From CBDHHC01 sp050633205 (GTDB lineage: Bacteria > Pseudomonadota > Alphaproteobacteria > Rhizobiales > CBDHHC01), in the NCBI GenBank assembly GCA_050633205.1, contig JBOEGA010000007.1, positions 1 to 52,382 on the forward strand: a DNA stretch of 52,382 bases, in the 5' to 3' direction. Shown here one piece after another: positions 43,701 to 51,683 of the stretch. The stretch's first letter is position 1, and each line of letters begins with the position of its first letter. Under the pieces are notes generated by a model, which was given only the letters and a program-made list of their open reading frames with translations, was not told where the DNA came from and searched no databases. The translations under genes were made by a program, and so were the position numbers.

Positions 43701-44033
43701 GAGATTGCACGAATTGTACGTGCAAGAGCATCCAATCCCAAATGGGTAGAGGGTATGAAACGCCACGGGTTTCGTGGAGGGTCAGAGATAGCCGCAACCC
43801 TGGAGCATATGACGTCATACGCCCATCTTGCAGAAATCATTCCCTCCCACCTGTTTGATATTTATTTTGACGCAACTCTCGGCAGAGATGATGTTGTATC
43901 ATTTCTCAAAGAGGAAAACCCGCAAGCATTAGCCGCAATGCAGGATCTTTTCCGCAGATTAAATGAGTCAGGTCTTTGGACCACTAGACGGAACTCAATT
44001 ATCATGCGTTTACAAGAGGATACTTCTGCGTGA
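40758..44033 (+). CDS. cobN: Cobaltochelatase subunit CobN
   Basis: 1091 residues. Large Mg/Co-chelatase H-type subunit that binds hydrogenobyrinic acid a,c-diamide. Recognisable blocks: VVLPEVDGRLYSGLVSFK, GLVHMGTHGTLEWLPGKSV, NLPVIYPFIVNDPGEAAQAK, RNLFTTDPRAVPSRVA and SLGVMFEQISEAL. It is clearly shorter than the approximately 1275-residue P. denitrificans protein, but the N-terminus is standard, so the difference is internal. The partner ATPase subunits (chelatase CobS and CobT) are not in the window. It overlaps cobG by GTGA. Confidence 0.97.
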   Translation: MHVIFRQNYGLEETAAPFDLEQDPADLVFLSFSDSDLGAFEAGWHRADGSLPSLRLANLVALKHPVSVDTYIEKTLEKASGILIRLIGGEQYWAYGLEQVHLLARKNNIALAVLSADGSEDPRLQEMSTLPVSTLRQLSKLCNQGGAVAAQAALAQMALASGFEASPVLGQKTVPEFGWYDPQSGPVDTLTINTKTETPLIFVVFYRSYLTAADTRPVDEMIHALRRKGFNASGLFTSSLKTQETADWVSHQLERYKPDAIINATAFSAKSGETGRSPLDSAGCPVYQVTHSTSRKKDWETSERGLSPSDLAMSVVLPEVDGRLYSGLVSFKQPSRKDPHLQFSRFFHSPESERINRIVDRVGARLELNRTSPENRKLAIILSTYPGKSHHMAHAIGLDTIASVEHLLSELKSRGYTTANSTHPDQKLEESLQATTISWPVKAYEDALERLPAELREQLFEAHGSIKDDPRCNDSVIEFSVVKHGNILIALQPERGAFRQKEDEYHDLTRPPCHSYVAFYLWLQQSGLNGLVHMGTHGTLEWLPGKSVALSEECWPDFLVGNLPVIYPFIVNDPGEAAQAKRRIGALTLGHLPPPLVASEIPEQLYDLERLLDEYSVADGLDPARQERLMDEILDHSQSSGVSNELGLINDMSAAEQITRIDKFVCEIKDSRFGDGLHIYGTGECGDAELAGLFRALDAKHVEAGPSGSPNRGKTDILPSGRNLFTTDPRAVPSRVAHAQGVKQAGEFIRKYLQDNGEYPDNMMIDIWGSATMRTAGEDFAMAMHLAGVQPEWNKNSDRVAGFNILSLEDLGRPRVGVTLRMSGLFRDVFPSLGVMFEQISEALSHLNEDLSDNPYIQKGPRVFGPAPGSYGVNVDESHSDLSEEARNIAGEAWLQGSEWSFAASGEATRSRDFLEKRVHEADGLIHAHDLTETDILQAGDFAAHQAGFAAAKKRMTGSKPDLYHIDTTNIDQPVARTASEEIARIVRARASNPKWVEGMKRHGFRGGSEIAATLEHMTSYAHLAEIIPSHLFDIYFDATLGRDDVVSFLKEENPQALAAMQDLFRRLNESGLWTTRRNSIIMRLQEDTSA

Positions 44034-45193
44034 ATCCCCCCTTGAACCATGAAATAAAGGGATGGTGTCCCAGCGCCCAAAAACCGATGGCTTCCGGCGA
44101 TGGTCTGCTGATGCGGGTTAATCCGCCACTGGGCCGGTTAACTGCAGAGCAATTCTTGGGATTGGCAAATCTGGCAGATAAATATGGCAATGGGACAATA
44201 GATCTGACGCGGCGTGCTGCCTTGCAGATTAGAGGCATTAGGGAAGATCGCTACTCTTCGCTTCTGACCGGACTTCAGAATTTAAAGCTGGTTGAAAAAT
44301 CAGAAAGCCCGGAAATATTCTCCAGCATTGTCCTGGCTCCGTTCAGACAGGAAGGAGATATTGAAGAAACTCTTTGGCATGAAATCAGCAAAAGTCTCTC
44401 TCAGCTTTCCGGCTTGCCTTCAAAATTCGGTGTTATTATCGATACAGGCAAAACGCCCTGTCTGGACAATATCTCCGGAGATATTCGCATTGAACGTTCA
44501 TCTGATAATGATTTGATAGTCCGGTTGGATGGATGTGAAAAAGGGATTAAAAAAGAGATCGATGAAATTCCGGGCTTTGTCCACGAAATTGCAAGTTGGT
44601 TCAGTCAATCATCCGGCGTTGTAAATGGTCGTGGCCGAATTGCCGGTTATCTGGATAAAGGAGGAAATATCCCCTCCCGTTTACTTCCCGACACCCCCCG
44701 GCAAACAAACCCTGTTTCCATTAAACCGGGTCTTGTTAAGCAGGGTTATTTTATAGCTTTTCCTTTCGGACAGGCAACATTATCCCAGATCCGGCAAATT
44801 GCTGATCTTGATTGCCCTTTAATAATGACACCCTGGAGAATGTTGCTGCTGGAGGGACTAAGCAAAGCCCCCGACATTGAAGGCATACTCATTAAAGATT
44901 GCAGTTTATTGGCAATTGATGCATGCACTGGGGCCCCCTTGTGTACTCAGGCAAAACAAAAAACGCGGAAAATAGCAATGCAATTGGCTGAAAAATTATT
45001 ACCAGACCAGACATTGCATATATCCGGTTGTACAAAAGGGTGTGCCCGAAGCAAACCTGCTGACTATACATTTATAGGAACTGAGGATGGTTTTGACCTG
45101 GTGAGAAATGGCAAAGCTGATGAGCAACCAATTAAGAAAAGCATTGCGATAGATCGCATTCTGCAAGAATTTGAGGCTTGTAATGACCTATAA
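44030..45193 (+). CDS. cobG: Precorrin-3B synthase (O2-dependent)
   Basis: 387 residues of the sulfite/nitrite reductase-like family. Residues that bind the 4Fe-4S cluster and sirohaem are DACTGAPLC and HISGCTKGCARS. DGLLMRVNPPLGRLTAEQF opens the first ferredoxin-like half. It hydroxylates precorrin-3A at C20 with O2 and forms the lactone, which marks the aerobic pathway. The start is GTG, overlapping the cobN stop. Confidence 0.95.
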   Translation: MNPPLNHEIKGWCPSAQKPMASGDGLLMRVNPPLGRLTAEQFLGLANLADKYGNGTIDLTRRAALQIRGIREDRYSSLLTGLQNLKLVEKSESPEIFSSIVLAPFRQEGDIEETLWHEISKSLSQLSGLPSKFGVIIDTGKTPCLDNISGDIRIERSSDNDLIVRLDGCEKGIKKEIDEIPGFVHEIASWFSQSSGVVNGRGRIAGYLDKGGNIPSRLLPDTPRQTNPVSIKPGLVKQGYFIAFPFGQATLSQIRQIADLDCPLIMTPWRMLLLEGLSKAPDIEGILIKDCSLLAIDACTGAPLCTQAKQKTRKIAMQLAEKLLPDQTLHISGCTKGCARSKPADYTFIGTEDGFDLVRNGKADEQPIKKSIAIDRILQEFEACNDL

Positions 45194-45815
45194 TTATGAG
45201 ACAAATGGCACCGCCATATACCAACAGTCTTTCAGCATTATCCGCTCTGAAGCGGAGTTGGATAGGTTTGACCCTGTTGAAGAAATAACCGCAGTCAGAA
45301 TGATCCATGCAGCAGGACTGGTAGGCCTCGAAAAACATATTCAGTTTTCAGAGGGAATGGCGACTCTGGCACGGAAAGTCCTGCTCGATGGCGCACCCGT
45401 ATTATGCGATGTCAGAATGGTAAGCGAAGGCATCACAAGGTCTCGGCTGAAGGCAAAAAATGACGTCATCTGCACTCTGAACGAACCGGAAGCTTTTGAA
45501 CTGGCAAAGAAAATGCAGAATACCCGTTCAGCCGCAGCAGTTGAACTCTGGCGCCCTTATCTTGCCGGAGCCGTCGTTGCAATTGGCAACGCACCCACTG
45601 CGCTCTTTCATCTTCTCAATATGCTGGAGGATGAGAAATGTCCAAGACCAGCAGCGATTATCGGATGTCCCGTTGGTTTTGTCGGTGCGGCAGAATCCAA
45701 AGAAGCACTTATGGATGCTTTACCCGTGCCATCCATGATAATTAAGGGCAGATTGGGCGGAAGCGCCGTAACAGTAGCGGCCGTCAATGCTTTGGCTAGC
45801 GATAGGGAAATATAA
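45183..45815 (+). CDS. cobH: Precorrin-8X methylmutase
   Basis: 210 residues. ITAVRMIHAAG has the catalytic His, and PVLCDVRMVSEGITRSRL, AIGNAPTALFHLL and GCPVGFVGAAESKEAL are CobH/CbiC signatures. It moves the C11 methyl to C12, giving hydrogenobyrinate. ATG 45183 follows GAGG by seven bases and overlaps cobG by 11 bases; the frame's earlier start at 45171 is less likely. The stop overlaps cobI as TAATG. Confidence 0.96.
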   Translation: MTYNYETNGTAIYQQSFSIIRSEAELDRFDPVEEITAVRMIHAAGLVGLEKHIQFSEGMATLARKVLLDGAPVLCDVRMVSEGITRSRLKAKNDVICTLNEPEAFELAKKMQNTRSAAAVELWRPYLAGAVVAIGNAPTALFHLLNMLEDEKCPRPAAIIGCPVGFVGAAESKEALMDALPVPSMIIKGRLGGSAVTVAAVNALASDREI

Positions 45816-46546
45816 TGTCATCTGAGAAACATCGCTTGATCTGTGTTGGCCTTGGACCAGGGGATCCTGACCTGATGAGTATCCGCGCCCATAAACTTGT
45901 CAGCAACGCCAACCATATTGCCTATTTCAGAAAAAAAGGCCGGCCGGGAATGGCCCGCACAATTGTTGAGGGAATTATAAAAGAAGACGCCATTGAATAT
46001 CCAATGGAGTATCCGGTTACAACTGAAATACCTTTTTCAGACCCGGAATATGAACGTCTTTTATCGGACTTTTATGATGACTGGGCAGACAGGCTGGAAA
46101 AGCTGACCGAAAGCTCCGATGTTATAGCCTTATGCGAAGGCGATCCCTTTTTCTATGGCTCATTCATCCATTTATATGTACGGCTCAATGAAAGAGTAAA
46201 AATTGAAGTGGTGCCTGGTATCACAGGCATGTCAGGATGCTGGACAGCGACCAGCCTCCCCATTGCTCATGGCAATGATGTGTTGAACGTTCTAATGGGA
46301 ACCCTGTCGCAAGAAGAATTAACCAGACATATTCGCGGTAGCGATGCGGTTGTCATCATGAAAACTGGTAGAAACCTGCATAAAATCCGGCAATCTATAG
46401 AAGAATGTGATCGGATGCATGATGCCTGGCTTATTGAAAGAGGGACTATGTCAGGTGAGACTGTATCTCGTTTGAGTGAAGTCGATATGTCTGCCTGTCC
46501 CTATTTTGCCATCGTCCTCCTGCACGGAAAGGGTAGAAGGCTATGA
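45815..46546 (+). CDS. cobI: Precorrin-2 C20-methyltransferase
   Basis: 243 residues of the cobalamin methyltransferase (tetrapyrrole methylase) fold. VGLGPGDPDLMSIRAHKL is the N-terminal loop, ALCEGDPFFYGSFIHL and VVPGITGMSGCWTAT form the SAM/active-site region. It converts precorrin-2 to precorrin-3A. Coupled at both ends, TAATG with cobH and ATGA with cobJ. Confidence 0.96.
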   Translation: MSSEKHRLICVGLGPGDPDLMSIRAHKLVSNANHIAYFRKKGRPGMARTIVEGIIKEDAIEYPMEYPVTTEIPFSDPEYERLLSDFYDDWADRLEKLTESSDVIALCEGDPFFYGSFIHLYVRLNERVKIEVVPGITGMSGCWTATSLPIAHGNDVLNVLMGTLSQEELTRHIRGSDAVVIMKTGRNLHKIRQSIEECDRMHDAWLIERGTMSGETVSRLSEVDMSACPYFAIVLLHGKGRRL

Positions 46547-47286
46547 GTGGCAGCCTGATTGTAGCAGGGCTAGGGCCAGGCTCAGACCAGCTGATAACCC
46601 CTGAAGTCAGCAGTGCGATATCTGCAGCAAGTGATATTGTAGGCTATATTCCATATGTGAAAAGGATCCCGCCACGCGAAGGTCTGACCTTACACGCTTC
46701 TGACAACCGCGTTGAAATAGACCGGGCAAAACACGCATTAACCATGGCATCCGATGGCAAAAACGTAGTAGTCGTGTCGTCCGGCGACCCGGGTGTTTTT
46801 GCAATGGCTGCCGCAATATTCGAGGCAATTGAAGAAGGGCCCGACCACTGGCGTTTTCTGGATATCCAAATTCTTCCCGGTATAACAGCAATGCTGGCTG
46901 CTGCTGCTAAAGCTGGTGCTCCGCTGGGTCATGACTTCTGTGCAATTAACCTTTCTGACAATCTAAAACCGTGGGAGCTGGTTGCAGAGCGGTTGAAACT
47001 GGCAGCAAAGGCAGATTTTGCAATTGCATTATACAACCCCCGCTCGAAAGCAAGGCCTGATCAGTTATTCCGGACTTTTGATATACTGAAAGAGGAATGT
47101 AAAGAAGACCGTATCGTAATTTTCGCAAGAGCTGTTTCAACTCCGGAGGAAACTCTCACCTATACCAGCCTGCAAACTGCGGATGCCGGGCTGGTCGATA
47201 TGCGCACAGTCGTTATCATCGGCTCATCCAGAACGCGCAGAATAGATGGTACTGATCTTGTCTATACTCCTCGAAAAATCATCTAA
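46543..47286 (+). CDS. cobJ: Precorrin-3B C17-methyltransferase
   Basis: 247 residues, methylase fold: VAGLGPGSDQLITPEV, GYIPYVKRIPP, VVSSGDPGVFAMAAAIFE, ILPGITAMLAAAAKAGAPLG and ALYNPRSKARPDQL. It methylates C17 and contracts the ring to precorrin-4. Its stop overlaps by four bases the stop of the inverted cobK on the other strand. Confidence 0.96.
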   Translation: MSGSLIVAGLGPGSDQLITPEVSSAISAASDIVGYIPYVKRIPPREGLTLHASDNRVEIDRAKHALTMASDGKNVVVVSSGDPGVFAMAAAIFEAIEEGPDHWRFLDIQILPGITAMLAAAAKAGAPLGHDFCAINLSDNLKPWELVAERLKLAAKADFAIALYNPRSKARPDQLFRTFDILKEECKEDRIVIFARAVSTPEETLTYTSLQTADAGLVDMRTVVIIGSSRTRRIDGTDLVYTPRKII

Positions 47287-48023
47287 TCCAAAGACAATTG
47301 CAGCCAGTTCATCACCTCCTCGGGCGAATACACTTTTTGAACATTCAGTGAAGCAGGCCGGGCAATCATAACAACTGATATCCCTGCCTCACGCGCTGCA
47401 TCAATTTTGGCTCTGGCACCGGAACCACCTGAATTTTTTGAAACAATTTTGGTAATCTGGTATTTTTTGAGTAATTCCATATCATTTTTTAGAATAAAAG
47501 GCCCCCTGTCCTTGATAATTTTGCAGTTGTATGGAAGAACTTCGTCACCAGTAATTTCGACAAATCTGAGCAGAAAAAAATGTTGGTTCAGTCCTGCAAA
47601 TGGAGCGATATCCTGTTTACCAATTGCAAGAAAGACCCTTTCGCCAGTATTATTGAGTTGGGCAACCGCCGCAGAAATATCTTTAACGTCAACCCAGTCG
47701 TCACCTTCACTACGGCACCATGGGCGGCGCTCAAGACTCATTAAAGGTATGTTACACGCGTTGCACGCCTGAGCTGCATTACTGCTGATTTGCGCTGCAA
47801 AAGGATGCGTCGCATCGATAACATGAGAAATGCCATGGGAACACAAATAGTCAATCATGCCCTGAACACCTCCGAAACCACCCACACGGGTAGGAACAGG
47901 CTGTGGCTTCGGTTTCCAGGTTCGCCCGGCGTAAGAATAAACCGCATGAATGTTTTGCTCGGCAAATACACTCGCAAGTTGATTGGCTTCCTGAGTTCCC
48001 CCAAGAATGAGAATATGTTGCAT
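47283..48023 (-). CDS. cobK: Precorrin-6A reductase, inverted in the operon
   Basis: 246 residues. HILILGGTQEANQLASVF is the NADPH-binding start, and RVGGFGGVQGMIDYL, VIDATHPFAAQISSNA and ISKNSGG-like KIVSKNSGGSGARAKIDAA follow. It reduces precorrin-6A to 6B. It is the only minus-strand gene in this run: its 3' end overlaps cobJ and its start codon shares bases with cobL (the sequence CATG at 48021-48024). ATG 48023 follows AGGG by eight bases; the frame open to 48113 extends into cobL and is not used. Confidence 0.95.
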   Translation of the reverse strand: MQHILILGGTQEANQLASVFAEQNIHAVYSYAGRTWKPKPQPVPTRVGGFGGVQGMIDYLCSHGISHVIDATHPFAAQISSNAAQACNACNIPLMSLERRPWCRSEGDDWVDVKDISAAVAQLNNTGERVFLAIGKQDIAPFAGLNQHFFLLRFVEITGDEVLPYNCKIIKDRGPFILKNDMELLKKYQITKIVSKNSGGSGARAKIDAAREAGISVVMIARPASLNVQKVYSPEEVMNWLQLSLD

Positions 48024-49209
48024 GGGTAAACCCTGGTTGACAATCGTTGGTATTTCAGAAGATGGACTGAATGCTCTGTCGGATGCAAGCCGAAAAGCAA
48101 TAACAGAAGCCACAATTGTATTCGGAGGTCAACGACACCTGGAACTTGCCGGATGTCCTGAAAAAGGTCGGCCATGGCCAGTTCCTTTTTCAGTTGACGA
48201 AGTATTACAACATCGCGGTGCACCAGTCGTCGTTCTGGCATCCGGCGACCCATTCTGGTTTGGCGCAGGCACAACCATTGTCAGACACCTGAAACCCGAA
48301 GACTGGCAATGTATGCAGTCAGTTTCAACCTTCTCTCTGGCTGCCTCCAGACTGGGCTGGGGAATTAATGAGGTCCAATGTCTCGGGCTGCATGCCGAAC
48401 CGATCGAAACCCTGTATCCACTGCTTAGTGAAAATGAGCGTTTTATCTGCCTTTTAAGAGACGGTAACGCAGTTAACTCTCTGGCCAGATGGTTGGTTAA
48501 GCAAGGGTTTGAAAAGTCGGATTTTATTGTGCTCGAACGGCTTGGTGGCCCATTTGAAAAAATAACGCATTGCAAATTAAATGAAGAAATCAGTGAACAT
48601 TTTGAAGCTCCCGTAGCCGTAGCTTTAACGGCCAGGGGAAATAAAGGTCTCCCCTGCTCCGGCGGACTGGATGACGAACACTTCTTCAATGATGGACAGA
48701 TAACCAAAAAACCGGTCCGGGCACTGACCCTGAGTGCACTGGCCCCCCGAAAAAACGAAATATTGTGGGATATTGGCGCAGGCTCCGGTTCAATCTCTGT
48801 CGAATGGCTGTTATCGGCTGAAGGAAGCAGGGCCTACGCTATTGAACAGCATAAAAGCCGGTCTGAAAATATACAGTTAAACGCATCAAAATTTGGCCTT
48901 CAGAAAAGACTGCACATCAAAACCATGACTGCTCCCGACGGATTGAAAGAGCTGGAAAGCCCCGATGCTGTTTTTTTCGGTGGCGGCTTCTCCCGGGAGC
49001 TGTTTGATACCGTCTGGACGACAGTTCCTGTTTCAACCAGAATTGTAGTAAACTCGGTAACACTTGAAAGCCAGTCACTGGTCACGCTTCTTCAAAGTCA
49101 GTATGGCGGCAACCTTATGCGATTTGATATCAGCGCTGCAGAACCATTGGGAAGAATGCGCACCTGGAAAAGCTCCAGAAGCATCATACAATGGAGTGTG
49201 GTGAAATGA
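48022..49209 (+). CDS. cobL: Precorrin-6Y C5,15-methyltransferase (decarboxylating)
   Basis: 395 residues, a fusion of CbiE (about 1-205; WLTIVGISEDGLNALSD, VVLASGDPFWFGAGTTI) and CbiT (about 225-395; ILWDIGAGSGSISVEWLLS as SAM motif I). It adds methyls at C5 and C15 and removes CO2. ATG 48022 gives the family-like start; 48007 is possible. No strong ribosome site. Expression needs read-through over antisense cobK, or a promoter within it. Overlaps cobE by ATGA. Confidence 0.95.
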   Translation: MGKPWLTIVGISEDGLNALSDASRKAITEATIVFGGQRHLELAGCPEKGRPWPVPFSVDEVLQHRGAPVVVLASGDPFWFGAGTTIVRHLKPEDWQCMQSVSTFSLAASRLGWGINEVQCLGLHAEPIETLYPLLSENERFICLLRDGNAVNSLARWLVKQGFEKSDFIVLERLGGPFEKITHCKLNEEISEHFEAPVAVALTARGNKGLPCSGGLDDEHFFNDGQITKKPVRALTLSALAPRKNEILWDIGAGSGSISVEWLLSAEGSRAYAIEQHKSRSENIQLNASKFGLQKRLHIKTMTAPDGLKELESPDAVFFGGGFSRELFDTVWTTVPVSTRIVVNSVTLESQSLVTLLQSQYGGNLMRFDISAAEPLGRMRTWKSSRSIIQWSVVK

Positions 49210-49574
49210 TCGTTGCGGGAATGGGTTTTACCAGTAAGGCCAGCCGGCAATCTCTCCTGAATGCAATTGAGCAGACCGGTTACATGGAAAAAATAACAGC
49301 CATATCAACCCGATCTGATAAGGCGGAAGAAGCTGTGTTTAAAACTCTTGCAAAAGATTTCAATCTGGAAATTATAGCCTTACCGGATGAAGTTTTAAAG
49401 CAGATCGAAACGCCCGGTTTCTCCGCTCGGGCTCATACATTGACAGGCATAGGCTGCGTATGCGAGGCTTGCGCACTTGCCGCGGCGGGAAATGGCGCCA
49501 GACTGGTTGCTGAAAAACACATATCAATAGATGGCCAGGCAACGGCCGCGATTGCCTTGGGTAAAAAATCATGA
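49206..49574 (+). CDS. cobE: Cobalamin synthesis protein CobE
   Basis: 122 residues, homologous to the C-terminal domain of CbiG: IVAGMGFTSKAS, AISTRSDKAEEAVFK, ETPGFSARAHTLTGIGCVCE and LVAEKHISIDGQATAAIA. It is thought to bind or hand on corrinoid intermediates rather than catalyse a step. ATG 49206 overlaps the cobL stop (ATGA, with GGTGA in front), and its own stop overlaps cobM in the same way. Confidence 0.93.
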   Translation: MIVAGMGFTSKASRQSLLNAIEQTGYMEKITAISTRSDKAEEAVFKTLAKDFNLEIIALPDEVLKQIETPGFSARAHTLTGIGCVCEACALAAAGNGARLVAEKHISIDGQATAAIALGKKS

Positions 49575-50353
49575 CAGTTTATTTTATAGGAGCAGGACCT
49601 GGTGCTCCGGACCTGATTACTTTGCGTGGTCAGCGTCTCATTCAGTCTTGTGAGGTTTGTCTGTATGCAGGCTCTCTGGTACCTGAAGAGATGCTGTCCT
49701 GGTGTGCTGAAGGAACCAGAATTATCAACACCGCACCTATGGATCTGGATAGTATCATCGCAGAAATAGAGGCAGGTGAAAAAGCTGGTCTGGACACTGC
49801 CCGGCTGCATTCAGGTGACTTGTCTGTCTGGTCCGCAATGGGTGAACAGATAAGACGGTTGAAGAAACTGAATATACCATTTGAGGTCATACCGGGGGTG
49901 CCCGCATTTTCTGCTGCTGCTGCAACACTGGGCAAAGAGTTGACCTTACCCGAAGTTGTACAATCAGTAGTGCTTACCCGCACTTCCGGCCGCGCAAGCG
50001 CCATGCCCGAAGCTGAAACTCTAAAGGCTTTTGCTGAAACTGGTGCCACATTGGCCATTCATTTATCTATTCACGTCCTTGACCGTGTAGTAAATGAGCT
50101 GTCTCCCATTCTTGGTGGAGAATGCCCCGTAGCAATCGTCTGGCGGGCAAGCTGGCCGGAAGAAAAAGTTGTGCGGGGAACACTTTCTACAATTCAGAAC
50201 CTTGTTGGCAATGAGATGGAGAGAACTGCGATGATCCTTGTCGGACAGGCACTCGACAATCAGGAGTTCGGTGAAAGCCGTCTCTACTCGGCTGATTATG
50301 ATCGCAGATATCGGCCTGTTGGTGCAAATGCACGCTTCCCGGAAACAGATTGA
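49571..50353 (+). CDS. cobM: Precorrin-4 C11-methyltransferase
   Basis: 260 residues, methylase fold: FIGAGPGAPDLITLRGQRL, YAGSLVPEEML, ARLHSGDLSVWSAMGEQ, VIPGVPAFSAAAATLGKELT and WPEEKVVRGTL, typical of CobM. It methylates C11 to give precorrin-5. Overlaps cobE by four bases and cobB by a TTGA stop/start. Confidence 0.96.
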   Translation: MTVYFIGAGPGAPDLITLRGQRLIQSCEVCLYAGSLVPEEMLSWCAEGTRIINTAPMDLDSIIAEIEAGEKAGLDTARLHSGDLSVWSAMGEQIRRLKKLNIPFEVIPGVPAFSAAAATLGKELTLPEVVQSVVLTRTSGRASAMPEAETLKAFAETGATLAIHLSIHVLDRVVNELSPILGGECPVAIVWRASWPEEKVVRGTLSTIQNLVGNEMERTAMILVGQALDNQEFGESRLYSADYDRRYRPVGANARFPETD

Positions 50354-51681
50354 AAACAGTGATACCAAAAGGACTGGTTATTTCCGCACCCGCATCGGGA
50401 ACTGGAAAAACCACATTAATGATCGGATTGCTGGGAGCGCTTAGACGGGCTGGCTATAAAGTTCAGCCCTTTAAAAGTGGGCCAGACTATATTGACCCGG
50501 CTTTTCATCAGTCAGTCAGTGGCAAAAGCTCCGGGAATCTCGATACATGGTCAATGTCAGAAGACCTTCTAACCTCACAATTAAAGAGGGCTGAGGGAGC
50601 AGATATTATTCTGGCTGAAGGGGCTATGGGGTTATACGATGGAGCTGCAGAAAAAGGCGAGTATGGCAATGGCGCCGCAGCCGAACTTGCAAAGCTTTTT
50701 GGCTGGCCTGTTATTCTAATACTCGATGTATCAGGACAGGCTCAATCTGCGGCGGCTGTAGCGGCCGGATTTGCAGCAATTGACCCTGAGGTAAAACTTG
50801 GCGGGGTTGTGCTCAACCGGGTAGCCAGTCCGCGTCATGAAATGCTCGTTCGCAAAGGAATGCAGGATGCTGGCATCAGGGTACTTGGCGCTTTACCTCG
50901 CAGCAACTCAATCACCATACCAGAAAGACACCTTGGCCTGGTACAGGCTGAAGAACAATCCGAACTTACTGCAATTCTGGATGCATTAGCTGACTTCACA
51001 ACTGAATTTATTGATATTCAGGAAATTATTGCAACGGCTGATGGAAACGATTTACAAAGCAGCCCTGACTTTAACATCATTCCGCCAGGTCAAAGAATAG
51101 CGGTTGCTCAGGATGTTGCATTTTCTTTCAACTACCCACACCTGATAGACAACTGGCATAAGGCAGGTGCTGAAATACTGCCATTCTCACCACTCAATGA
51201 TGAAGCACCCGATATAACAGCGGATACCGCCTGGCTGCCGGGTGGCTATCCAGAATTGCATTGTGAGCAACTTTCCACAGCTTCCGGCTTTAAAAGCGGA
51301 ATGATTAAATTTTCTGAAAAGAACCGTGTTCATGGGGAATGCGGAGGCTATATGGTACTGGGTCAGGCCATCATAGACAAGAATGGCAGCCGACATGAAA
51401 TGCTTGGCCTGCTCGGTCTGGTTACGTCTTTTGAGAAAAGAAAATTACATTTGGGATATAGAAAAGCTGAGCTGACAGCTCCTCTTTTTAATTTTAGGAG
51501 TGGGACAATATTGCGCGGTCACGAATATCATTACAGCAGTATACTGGCCCAACCCGATCAGCCATTGGCAAAAGTGTTTGATGCACAGGGAAACCTGCAG
51601 ACAGAAACAGGCTCTTATCGAAATAACGTATCAGGTACATTCTTTCATTTCATTGCTCCTGCAATGTGTCAGGCGGAATAG
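50350..51681 (+). CDS. cobB: Hydrogenobyrinic acid a,c-diamide synthase
   Basis: 443 residues. An N-terminal P-loop ISAPASGTGKTT, then FKSGPDYIDPAFH and AEGAMGLYDG. The C-terminal glutamine amidotransferase has WLPGGYPEL, the nucleophile Cys in HGECGGYMVLG and His in GTFFHFIAP. It amidates the a and c acetates before cobalt insertion by CobN. The start is probably TTG 50350, inside the cobM stop and five bases after GGAAA; GTG 50359 is an alternative. Confidence 0.95.
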   Translation: MKTVIPKGLVISAPASGTGKTTLMIGLLGALRRAGYKVQPFKSGPDYIDPAFHQSVSGKSSGNLDTWSMSEDLLTSQLKRAEGADIILAEGAMGLYDGAAEKGEYGNGAAAELAKLFGWPVILILDVSGQAQSAAAVAAGFAAIDPEVKLGGVVLNRVASPRHEMLVRKGMQDAGIRVLGALPRSNSITIPERHLGLVQAEEQSELTAILDALADFTTEFIDIQEIIATADGNDLQSSPDFNIIPPGQRIAVAQDVAFSFNYPHLIDNWHKAGAEILPFSPLNDEAPDITADTAWLPGGYPELHCEQLSTASGFKSGMIKFSEKNRVHGECGGYMVLGQAIIDKNGSRHEMLGLLGLVTSFEKRKLHLGYRKAELTAPLFNFRSGTILRGHEYHYSSILAQPDQPLAKVFDAQGNLQTETGSYRNNVSGTFFHFIAPAMCQAE

Positions 51682-51683
51682 TC

